A DNA stretch of 22,219 nt from assembly GCA_902727915.1 (NCBI GenBank), contig CACVAU010000062.1:1-22219 (forward strand), given 5' to 3'. Shown one piece after another: positions 15,708 to 21,693 of the stretch (the stretch's first letter is position 1; each line of letters opens with the position of its first letter). The translations under genes were made by a program, and so were the position numbers. The notes below the pieces were generated by a model. That model did no database searches, was not told the origin of the DNA, and worked only from the letters and a program-made list of their open reading frames with translations. The DNA is from an uncultured Sulfurovum sp. (GTDB lineage: Bacteria; Campylobacterota; Campylobacteria; Campylobacterales; Sulfurovaceae).

Positions 15708-15923
15708 TTATCGAACCATTTTATAAGTATTGATTTCTACAGCATTTAATTCACGAAACTCACCACCATCGAGTTCATTTTGTAAAAGAATACTTAGAGG
15801 TTTTTTAAAACCTCTAAGCTTACCATAATTATTCATTTGTTCTTTATGAAGTCGATTTCCTATTTTTTGAAGTTTTTCAAGTTCTTTTTGAAGTACGATA
15901 TTTTCATTATTATTTGCATTCAT
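15708..15923 (-). CDS. Small coiled-coil protein, 71 aa, first gene of unknown operon
   Basis: A 71-residue soluble protein. Residues 8-32 (IVLQKELEKLQKIGNRLHKEQMNN, split by position) form a short coiled coil, and the rest is KLRGFKKPLSILLQNELDGG and a charged tail. A purine-rich GGGGAAG precedes the ATG. The stop is separated by only four bases from the ATG of the membrane-protein gene, which supports a real coupled gene. Inside it, 15793-15818 is a palindrome with 12-base arms. I cannot assign a function. Small size and position suggest an accessory or regulatory partner of the next two products. Confidence 0.65.
   Translation of the reverse strand: MNANNNENIVLQKELEKLQKIGNRLHKEQMNNYGKLRGFKKPLSILLQNELDGGEFRELNAVEINTYKMVR
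15793..15818. repeat. 26-base palindrome inside the small gene
   Basis: CTTAGAGGTTTT (15793-15804) is the exact reverse complement of 15807-15818, with two T between. On the minus strand it encodes KLRGFKKPLS. It is followed on that strand by TATTCTTTT, so it could act as an attenuator or as a protein-binding site. Confidence 0.55.
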
Positions 15924-16014
15924 TATCTTCCCCTATTTTATTTCATAATGTATTATAAATAAATAGAGTTAATAGATAGTAAATAAGTTTTTTAAAGTAA
16001 AAAAATAGTCAGAA

Positions 16015-16051
16015 GATAATAATTATCCTTTTAGGGTAAAAAAGCTATACT
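16015..16051 (+). promoter_or_regulatory. Fur/PerR-like box and promoter of the desulforubrerythrin remnant
   Basis: GATAAT, one A, ATTATC (16015-16027) is a perfect 6-1-6 inverted repeat of the Fur/PerR box type. TATACT at 16046-16051 is a good -10, placing the box over the -35 region, where binding of a repressor would block the promoter. AAGGA (16070-16074) precedes the ATG at 16082. The box also lies in the divergent region shared with the unknown operon. Confidence 0.6.
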
Positions 16052-16081
16052 TACTTAAGAACAAAATATAAGGATTATAAA

Positions 16082-16366
16082 ATGAGACAGTATGAAAGTT
16101 ATAAATGTAATAAATGTGGAAACGAGATAGAAGTACAAGAGGTTGGTGGTGGAACACTTTCTTGTTGTGGTCAAGAAATGGAAATGGTTACTGAAAATTT
16201 AACAGCTGTAAATCTTATGAAAGCATTTGCTGGTGAAAGTCAAGCACGTAACAAGTATGAGTTTTTTTCAGATGTAGCTTACGAAGAAGGTTTACATAGA
16301 ATTGCACTTTGTAAAGTAGGTCAAGAGTATTTTAAAAAGGCATCGGATGATATTGCAGTTGGATAA
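16082..16366 (+). CDS. Desulforubrerythrin with large internal in-frame deletion
   Basis: A 94-residue remnant of a Campylobacter-type desulforubrerythrin, a peroxidase of about 210 residues. The N-terminal desulforedoxin domain is complete: Cys9, Cys12, Cys28 and Cys29 in YKCNKCG and LSCCGQEM. The first helix of the diiron domain starts normally (LMKAFAGESQARNKYEFF, 45-62) with Glu52. After HRIA at residue 75 the sequence passes directly to LCKVGQEYFKK, which looks like the end of a C-terminal rubredoxin domain (the second Cys knuckle). Roughly 120 residues are missing, including most diiron ligands. Reading frame, promoter and ribosome site are intact, so a small desulforedoxin-like protein could still be made. 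A REP pair begins 11 bases after the stop. The parent enzyme is peroxide-responsive in Campylobacter. Confidence 0.75.
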   Translation: MRQYESYKCNKCGNEIEVQEVGGGTLSCCGQEMEMVTENLTAVNLMKAFAGESQARNKYEFFSDVAYEEGLHRIALCKVGQEYFKKASDDIAVG

Positions 16367-16375
16367 GAATTAACC

Positions 16376-16483
16376 CGTAGGTGTGACCATGTCACACGTC
16401 AAATCTAAGTTTGAACTTTATAGAAAATCCAAATTCAAAAATAGTAAGAATAAATTTAGACGTGTGACATGGTCACACCTACG
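16376..16483. repeat. BIME-like pair of inverted GTAG-headed REP elements
   Basis: Left REP: GTAG (16377-16380), then stem GTGTGAC, loop CAT, stem GTCACAC, then GTC (to 16400). Right REP (16459-16482) is the exact reverse complement of these 24 bases, and one flanking C-G pair extends the match to 25. The 58 bases between are AT-rich. A GTAG head with a short hairpin is the arrangement of REP sequences acted on by RAYT transposases. Confidence 0.75.
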
Positions 16484-16514
16484 AATGAAAAATATATTAT
16501 GAAAAGGATAAGTC

Positions 16515-17016
16515 ATGGCAAAAAGAGGAAATTCAATCATCAAAGGTTTAGAAATTGATGAAATTATTAAAGTTTTAAATAAAGCCTATGCTGATGAATG
16601 GTTAGCATATTATCAATACTTTATAGAAGCAAAAGTCATTCAAGGTATTATGAAAGATGTAGCCATAGTTGAGCTTACGCAACATGCCAATGATGAGTTA
16701 AGACATGCTAATATGGTTGCAAACAGAATTTTACAGCTTGGAGGAACCCCTCTTCTAAATCCTAAAGATTGGTTTACCCATACGAACTGTGGTTATGAAG
16801 AGCCAACAAACTATTTTAAAAGACTCCATTAAAGGTGAGCAGTGTGCCATCTCTACCTATTCACAGTTAGCTGACATGACCAGAGACAAAGAGATTGTGA
16901 CTTATGATTTAGTATCTGAAATTTTGGCTGATGAAGTAGAACACGAAGAGAATTTACAAGCACTTTATGATGATATTACGGAGTTTGTGACAGATATAAA
17001 AAGCAGTTTGAGTTAG
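16515..17016 (+). pseudogene. Ferritin-like diiron protein, split by a frameshift
   Basis: Two overlapping frames together form a ferritin-like protein of about 165 residues. The first (16515-16832) begins MAKRGNSIIKGLEIDEIIKV and carries Glu28 and the ExxH motif ELRH (61-64). It continues to NCGYEEPTN, then runs out of register into YFKRLH and stops. The continuation lies one base later in phase, as QTILKDSIKGEQCAISTY followed by DEVEH (a second ExxH) and ends at 17016. Each fragment holds only half of the four-helix diiron site. The register changes near 16800-16815, around runs of TTTT and AAAA. Skipping one base restores the protein, so an extra base is the simplest lesion. A sequencing error or a +1 recoding event are alternatives. 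AAGGA precedes the ATG. Its role would be iron storage or peroxide detoxification. Confidence 0.78.
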
Positions 17017-17038
17017 GATTAAACCTAACTCAATTTTA
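17008..17038. terminator. Bidirectional terminator between convergent genes
   Basis: TTGAGTTAGG (17008-17017) pairs with CCTAACTCAA (17024-17033) around a six-base loop. TTTT follows on the plus strand; on the minus strand a T-run lies slightly further out. It separates the ferritin-like gene from the yajR-like gene. Confidence 0.65.
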
Positions 17039-17042
17039 ATAT

Positions 17043-18374
17043 TTAACTCAACATCCCACGAACTTCATCCTCATCAATCATATCTTTGTTAAACTTTACC
17101 ACAGCAATTTGCTCAGTTTCATTCACATATGATTCAACAATGGCTTCATGTTCGGTTAAAGCAGAAACTTTTTCTCTGTCAAATAGCTCAAGAGGTAAGT
17201 AGACATTTCCACGGTTGTTTGGACTTGGCATAGTATAAACCCATAAAAACCATACTACAGAAAGTCCAGCAACCACTAAGGCTAAAGTTCCTCTGTCATA
17301 ATTTTGAATCATCCAACCAGCAAAAATACCACCAAAGAAAATACCTGTGTAAGCAAAAGTATTGGCAACACCAAGTGCTGCTCCTTTTTGGTGTACTTTA
17401 GCGTATTTTGCTACAAAACTTTGAAGCAGTGGTTCAAACATATTAAAGCCAATGAAGAACAGAACCACACCCACGGTAAATAACCAAGGCGAATGTGAGA
17501 AGCCCATTGCTAAGAAACCAAGAAGAATAGTTACAATAGAAATCATAAATACTTCTTTCCCTTTTCCACCTTTCTCACCGTAAATTGCAGCAGGAGCCAT
17601 GGCAAAGAACCCAAAAATCATGGCTGGAAAATAAACTTTCCATAACTCAGAGTGTGCCCAACCAAAACCACCATCGTCAGTACTTTGGGTAATAACTAAG
17701 GGAATAATGAAAAATGCCATGGTCATAATAGAGGAGTGAAATAAGAATGTTATGTACATTCTAACTAAGGCTTTATCTTTAAACACTTCAGTAAATTTTG
17801 ATTCTTCCTCTGAATAAGTATGTACAATTTTTGGAGGCTTAGGTACAGAGGTAAATAAAATACCCATTGCAACTACTGATAAAATAGCTGTGATCCAGAA
17901 AAGTTTGTCATAACCCCATATTGGTCCAACAGTTGGTGCTATAATCATGGCTGCTGCAAAAGAAAGAGCAATAACCCCACCCATAACAGCCATGGCTTTA
18001 GGACGTTCTTCTTCTTTTACAAGGTCAGCAATCATTGCAGATACTACAGAACCAATAGCTCCAGCACCTTGTAGAAAACGACCAATTAGAAGCATGTAAA
18101 TATTATCTGAAAGTGCTGCAATAACAGAACCAATAATAAAGATAATGAGTCCAAAAAATAGAACAGGCTTACGACCAAACTTGTCGGATACCATTCCAAA
18201 AGGAACTTGAAAAAGTGCTTGAGTTACAGCATAACCACCTACAGCAAGACCTGCTAGAAAAGGAGTTGACCCAGGCATTTGTAAGGCATAAACAGAGAGA
18301 ATGGGCAACACAATAAAAAGTCCAAAAAATCGCAATCCGACAATGAACGTTAAAGGCATGATTTGTTTAATCAT
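17043..18374 (-). CDS. yajR: YajR-like MFS transporter with C-terminal YAM-like domain
   Basis: A 443-residue major-facilitator protein with 12 predicted helices. Motif A appears as GMVSDKFGRKP between helices 2 and 3. The N-terminal half (FGLFIVLPILSVYAL, then AVTQALFQVPFG) and the LQGAGAIGSVVSAMIADL segment closely resemble E. coli YajR. After the last helix (about 385) comes a soluble tail (LPLELFDREKVSALTE, then EQIAVVKFNKDMIDEDEV). It corresponds to the small ferredoxin-fold YAM domain of YajR. It is probably a proton-driven exporter; the substrate is unknown in this family. GGAG lies eight bases before the ATG. The gene is divergent from rdgB with a 59-base gap. Confidence 0.85.
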   Translation of the reverse strand: MIKQIMPLTFIVGLRFFGLFIVLPILSVYALQMPGSTPFLAGLAVGGYAVTQALFQVPFGMVSDKFGRKPVLFFGLIIFIIGSVIAALSDNIYMLLIGRFLQGAGAIGSVVSAMIADLVKEEERPKAMAVMGGVIALSFAAAMIIAPTVGPIWGYDKLFWITAILSVVAMGILFTSVPKPPKIVHTYSEEESKFTEVFKDKALVRMYITFLFHSSIMTMAFFIIPLVITQSTDDGGFGWAHSELWKVYFPAMIFGFFAMAPAAIYGEKGGKGKEVFMISIVTILLGFLAMGFSHSPWLFTVGVVLFFIGFNMFEPLLQSFVAKYAKVHQKGAALGVANTFAYTGIFFGGIFAGWMIQNYDRGTLALVVAGLSVVWFLWVYTMPSPNNRGNVYLPLELFDREKVSALTEHEAIVESYVNETEQIAVVKFNKDMIDEDEVRGMLS

Positions 18375-18433
18375 AGTAATATCTCCAATAGGGTAAAATT
18401 ATTTTTATTATAGACAAAGAAGGTTAAGCGTTG

Positions 18434-19024
18434 ATGAAAATTGTTCTAGCAACAGGTAACAAAGGTAAACTAAGAGAGTTTAAAAACATGTGTGAAACAG
18501 ATGTTATTGCTTTTTCAGATATTTTGGGTGAAATTGATGTTGTGGAAGATGCAGATACTTTTAAAGGGAATGCACTTATAAAGGCTCGAACTATTTATGA
18601 AAAGCTTCAAGATAATGAAAGTATTGTTGTATCAGATGATTCTGGAATCTCAGTTCCTGCACTTGGAGGGGTTCCTGGAATTTATTCTGCTCGTTATGCT
18701 GGAGAGGGTTCAACAGAGCAAGAAAACTTATATAAGTTAGTAGCATCGATAAAATCGTTAGGGGTAGAAAGAACACCTGCCTATTATACTGCTGCTATCG
18801 CCATTGTGAGTAAGGATGGTGAATATGTAGTACATGGTTGGATGCATGGTAATGTGTTAAGTATGACAAGAGGTGAAAAAGGTTTTGGTTATGATCCAAT
18901 GTTTGTTCCTGCTGGTTATGATAAAACATTGGGTGAGTTGGATGATGAGGTAAAAAAAGAGATTTCTCACCGTGGAAAAGCTTTAGAACTTGCAAAACCT
19001 ATCATAAAAATGTTACAACGTTAA
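18434..19024 (+). CDS. rdgB: Non-canonical purine NTP pyrophosphatase (RdgB/HAM1)
   Basis: A 196-residue housecleaning enzyme that hydrolyses dITP, XTP and dHAPTP to the monophosphate and so keeps deaminated purines out of DNA and RNA. Family motifs are clear: the start [32 protein letters not shown] near 66-81 with IYSARYAG after it; [13 protein letters not shown]; and a C-terminal SHRGKAL. The length is normal. I choose ATG 18434 over the in-frame TTG one codon earlier because the family begins MK-I/V-V-LAT-GN. AAGG lies about ten bases upstream. A REP pair follows the stop. Confidence 0.93.
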   Translation: MKIVLATGNKGKLREFKNMCETDVIAFSDILGEIDVVEDADTFKGNALIKARTIYEKLQDNESIVVSDDSGISVPALGGVPGIYSARYAGEGSTEQENLYKLVASIKSLGVERTPAYYTAAIAIVSKDGEYVVHGWMHGNVLSMTRGEKGFGYDPMFVPAGYDKTLGELDDEVKKEISHRGKALELAKPIIKMLQR

Positions 19025-19032
19025 AATAGATT

Positions 19033-19110
19033 GTAGGTGTGACCATGTCATACGCTAAATTGGATATAAAATTGTAATATGGTATGATGTGTCACATGGT
19101 CACACCTACG
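19033..19110. repeat. Second BIME-like REP pair, diverged
   Basis: Left REP: GTAG (19033-19036), GTGTGAC, CAT, GTCATAC (one G-U pair). The right part (19094-19109) is the reverse complement of the first 16 bases of the left one. It carries seven extra bases (GTGTCAC side) before TATGA, which pairs with TCATA of the left arm. It is the same family as 16376-16483 but with a shorter spacer and mutations. Confidence 0.7.
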
Positions 19111-19152
19111 AATTTTATATTTCATTAGGCATAAAAAATAGAAGGAAGAAAA

Positions 19153-19779
19153 ATGATTATAGACGTAGTTTCAGATGTGGTAAAAGCATTAAATTCAGAT
19201 GTATTAGATAATGATAAAGCTTTACATGAAAATGTAGTGGACTTAATGGAAGAGACATCATTTGTATGGCGAAAAGATTACACCATTGCTGTAAGTAAAG
19301 ATGATAAAAAGACAAAAGTAGCGAATCTAATGGTTTGTAACAAGTTAGATGAGACAGCACAAACTTTTAAAGTTAAAAGAGAAAAAGATTATTGGAAAAA
19401 GCTTGAAGCCAGAGATGACTATCAAGCTGTGGTTGAATGTTCTTTATTTGCACGTGATACACCTTTGCCTGTTATTGAAACTGAGGGTCGTGATATTATG
19501 CGTTCAAGAAAAGAAGTTCCAACAGTAGCTGGGCTTGGTTTTGTATGGGTTGTACACCTTCCACCTCAAGAAAATCTTGACAAATTATTTCAGTTATATT
19601 TTAAAGAAGATTACATTACATTGAGTCAAGATGAAGCAAAGTATTACATTGGTTGGACAGAGAATTTAAAAAGTTTAGACATGCGTAACTTTATTTGTGA
19701 TCCTACGGCTAAGCCAGTTGAAAATGAGATTGTAGATTTTTCTGCTGAAGTTGAGTATGATGCCAACACTAAAGACTAA
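19153..19779 (+). CDS. Hypothetical protein, 208 aa
   Basis: I do not recognise the family. It is a soluble acidic protein without a signal peptide. Residues 1-50 look helical; MVCNKLDETAQTFKV, a KKLEARDDYQAVVEC segment and VPTVAGLGFVWVVHLPPQ give a mixed alpha/beta character. The C-terminal tail is acidic (VDFSAEVEYDANTKD). GAAGGA precedes the ATG. The stop codon is followed at once by a second TAA and then the ATG of ywbE, so the genes are surely co-transcribed. A role linked to YwbE or the YheT-like hydrolase is only suggested by position. Confidence 0.75.
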   Translation: MIIDVVSDVVKALNSDVLDNDKALHENVVDLMEETSFVWRKDYTIAVSKDDKKTKVANLMVCNKLDETAQTFKVKREKDYWKKLEARDDYQAVVECSLFARDTPLPVIETEGRDIMRSRKEVPTVAGLGFVWVVHLPPQENLDKLFQLYFKEDYITLSQDEAKYYIGWTENLKSLDMRNFICDPTAKPVENEIVDFSAEVEYDANTKD

Positions 19780-19782
19780 TAA

Positions 19783-19980
19783 ATGTCTGATGGAACAGTA
19801 AGAGCTAACATTAAGTCAGGTTCAGAAGTAAACATTGTTTTAAAAGAAGACCAAGACACAGGTTATCTGACTTGGGGAATTGTCCGTGACATTTTAACCA
19901 AGTCCAAAACCCATCCACATGGCATAAAAGTACGGCTCACAACCCGTGAAGTTGGTCGTGTAAAAGAGATTTTGAAGTAG
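19783..19980 (+). CDS. ywbE: YwbE family protein (DUF2196)
   Basis: A 65-residue protein covering the whole YwbE family: RANIKSGSEVNIVLKEDQ, then LTWGIVRDILTKSKTHPHGIKVRL and VGRVKEIL at the end. It has the look of a small beta-rich (KOW/SH3-like) fold. Function is unknown in the family. It lies three bases after the stop of the 208-aa gene, and its TAG stop is followed directly by the ATG of the hydrolase gene, with no base between them. Confidence 0.88.
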   Translation: MSDGTVRANIKSGSEVNIVLKEDQDTGYLTWGIVRDILTKSKTHPHGIKVRLTTREVGRVKEILK

Positions 19981-20952
19981 ATGTTTCAAACCTCTTTTCT
20001 ACTAAGAAACCCCCATGTTCAAACACTCTTTGCTACTTTTTTTAGAAAAGATAAACTAAAAAAAGTAGTAGAAGAAGCGTTTACCCTTCCTGATGGTGAC
20101 TTTGTAGAGTGTGTTTGGCAAAACGAAAAGCCAAAAGACCACCGTCCCATTGTAGTACTTTTTCATGGTTTGGCTGGTTCGGTCAATTCTCCTTACATCA
20201 TAGGTCTTATGAATGCCTTAGAAAAACAAGGTTTTGCTTCGGTACTCATGCACTTTCGAGGTTGTGGAAAAAAAGAAAACCTAAAACCCAGAGCCTACCA
20301 CAGTGGTGAGACAGGAGATGCTAAAGTTTTTATAGAACATCTTCAAATAACTTATCCAAACAATCCACTCCATACAGTAGGTTTTTCCATTGGTGGAAAT
20401 ATGTTACTCAAACTTTTAGCAGAGTGGGGTAGCGATACGCCATTACACTCAGCTGTTTCCGTCTCTGCTCCCTTACGTTTAGACATTTGTGCCGATACCA
20501 TTGAAAAAGGTTTTGCTAGAGTCTATCAAAACTATCTACTCACTCCTCTCAAAGCTACTTTACTTCAAAAATACAAAAAGTTTGAGATGGAAAAGTATAT
20601 TGGCAGAGATGAAGAAGAAATCAAAAGTTTAAAAACCATTCGAGCATTTGATGATGCGTATATCGCTCCAATATTTGGTTTTAACTCAAGTCAAGATTAT
20701 TATAATAAGTGTTCAGCACGACAGTATTTAAAAGATATAAAAACTAAAACACTCATCATTCATGCAAAAGATGACCCTTTTATGACTGAAGAGATTATTC
20801 CGAGTGAAGAAGAACTTTCTGATTCTGTAAGGCTTGAACTAAGCGAACATGGTGGGCATGTTGGGTTTGTGGCTGGGACGTTTAGGGAGCCTGTTTACTG
20901 GTTGGATGAGAGGATTTTGGAGTTTTTAGGTTATAAATCTAAAATCAAATAA
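19981..20952 (+). CDS. YheT-type alpha/beta hydrolase
   Basis: A 323-residue alpha/beta-fold hydrolase of the YheT/COG0429 group, cytosolic. The group start is seen as LLRNPHVQTLFATFFR. LFHGLAGSVNSPY (60-72) forms the oxyanion region, and MHFRGCGKKEN (90-100) is also typical of YheT. The nucleophile is Ser136 in GFSIGGN. The acid is probably Asp264 or Asp265 (HAKDDPFM) and the base His293 (GGHVGF). Physiological substrates are not known; esterase activity is usual. Its ATG follows directly on the ywbE stop codon, so re-initiation by terminating ribosomes is likely. Confidence 0.88.
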   Translation: MFQTSFLLRNPHVQTLFATFFRKDKLKKVVEEAFTLPDGDFVECVWQNEKPKDHRPIVVLFHGLAGSVNSPYIIGLMNALEKQGFASVLMHFRGCGKKENLKPRAYHSGETGDAKVFIEHLQITYPNNPLHTVGFSIGGNMLLKLLAEWGSDTPLHSAVSVSAPLRLDICADTIEKGFARVYQNYLLTPLKATLLQKYKKFEMEKYIGRDEEEIKSLKTIRAFDDAYIAPIFGFNSSQDYYNKCSARQYLKDIKTKTLIIHAKDDPFMTEEIIPSEEELSDSVRLELSEHGGHVGFVAGTFREPVYWLDERILEFLGYKSKIK

Positions 20953-20970
20953 GATAGTTTTTATATAAAA

Positions 20971-20992
20971 AACACAATCTTTGTGTTATAAT
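20971..20992 (+). promoter_or_regulatory. Promoter and candidate operator of the toxin-antitoxin pair
   Basis: AACACAA (20971-20977) and TTGTGTT (20981-20987) form a perfect 7-bp inverted repeat with three bases between, touching the TATAAT at 20987-20992. RelB-type antitoxins bind such repeats to repress their own operon; the assignment here is inferred from position. Confidence 0.5.
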
Positions 20993-21019
20993 AATCTAAA
21001 CTAACTAAAGGATATGATT

Positions 21020-21274
21020 GTGTTAGCAGTTCAAGAGAAGAGTAGAACAAATATTTATGTTGATGTAAATATGAAAAATCAAGCAAAAGAAATTTTTAAT
21101 CAATATGGTTTAAGTCTTAGTCAAGCAGTTAATATTTTTCTGACTCAATCCGTTCTAAATCGTGGTTTGCCTTTTGATGTTAAAATTCCTAATGATGAGA
21201 CTCTACAAGCCATGAAAGATGTAGAGACAGGTGAGAACTATGAAGATGTTACACTTGAAGATTTGAAAAAATAG
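21020..21274 (+). CDS. relB: RelB/DinJ family antitoxin
   Basis: About 85 residues. The N-terminal ribbon-helix-helix is seen as TNIYVDVNMKNQAKEIFNQYGLSLSQAVNIFLTQ (parts), which is typical of RelB/DinJ. The acidic C-terminal part (NDETLQAMKDVETGENYEDV) should wrap the toxin and block its active site. I prefer GTG 21020 as start: AAAGG (21007-21011) lies eight bases before it but only two before the ATG at 21014. The antitoxin would be unstable and act as operon repressor together with the toxin. The toxin gene starts two bases after the stop. Confidence 0.88.
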   Translation: MLAVQEKSRTNIYVDVNMKNQAKEIFNQYGLSLSQAVNIFLTQSVLNRGLPFDVKIPNDETLQAMKDVETGENYEDVTLEDLKK

Positions 21275-21276
21275 TT

Positions 21277-21549
21277 ATGCAAATTAAAAGACATAAGTTT
21301 TTTAGAAAAGATGAATTAAAAGCAAAACTTACTGATGAACAATATCAGAAGAGAATAGAGTATTTATCATGTATTCTAAATAATGAAGCTTTACTAAGTG
21401 AAGCATTAGACCATCCATTAACTGGAGAGTATAAGGGTTTTAGAGAGTTTCATCTTGCAGGTGATATGTTAATAATTTATATTGTAAAAGATGACACTCT
21501 TTATCTTCAACGAATTGGGACACATAACCAATTGTTTAAAAAGTATTAA
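21277..21549 (+). CDS. yafQ: YafQ family type II toxin
   Basis: A 90-residue RelE-fold mRNA interferase of the YafQ branch. Diagnostic parts are LDHPLTGEYKGFREFHLAGDMLII (about 44-67, shown in part) and the ending LQRIGTHNQLFKKY. In this group the conserved His residues of the HPLTG and THxxLF segments and nearby Arg and Asp form the active site. YafQ cuts mRNA in the ribosome at in-frame Lys codons. The gene is complete and the key residues are present, so the toxin is probably active. It is separated by two bases from the antitoxin gene. Some annotators would call it RelE/ParE family. Confidence 0.88.
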   Translation: MQIKRHKFFRKDELKAKLTDEQYQKRIEYLSCILNNEALLSEALDHPLTGEYKGFREFHLAGDMLIIYIVKDDTLYLQRIGTHNQLFKKY

Positions 21550-21557
21550 TCGTAATA

Positions 21558-21595
21558 GCGACAAAGTCGCGTAGGTCGTAGTGCCTCACTACGAC
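21558..21595 (+). repeat. Single REP-like hairpin with GTAG head
   Basis: GTAG (21571-21574) is followed by GTCGTAGTG, loop CCT, and CACTACGAC (21575-21595), a perfect 9-bp stem with a three-base loop. A second hairpin, GCGAC AAA GTCGC (21558-21570), lies directly before it. The stem sequence differs from the other REPs, but the GTAG head, the three-base loop and the following GTCAA are shared with the first REP. Confidence 0.6.
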
Positions 21596-21663
21596 GTCAA
21601 TTGGCATGAAGTAAAGCTTTTGATTTTAAATATTTATAACTTGTTAACTAGTACAAAAAAAGG

Positions 21664-21687
21664 TATAATCATCCTAGTTAAAAAGGA
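21664..21687 (+). promoter_or_regulatory. Predicted -10 and ribosome site of the ATPase gene
   Basis: TATAAT at 21664-21669 lies 24 bases before the ATG at 21694. AAGGA at 21683-21687 is a good ribosome site with six-base spacing. Confidence 0.45.
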
Positions 21688-21693
21688 TAAGCT

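Noticed and set aside
16376..19110. MITE or composite transposon bounded by the two REP pairs
   Set aside because: The units are REP-like hairpins with a GTAG head, no target-site duplication is visible, and the genes between them (ferritin-like, yajR-like, rdgB) are not mobile functions.
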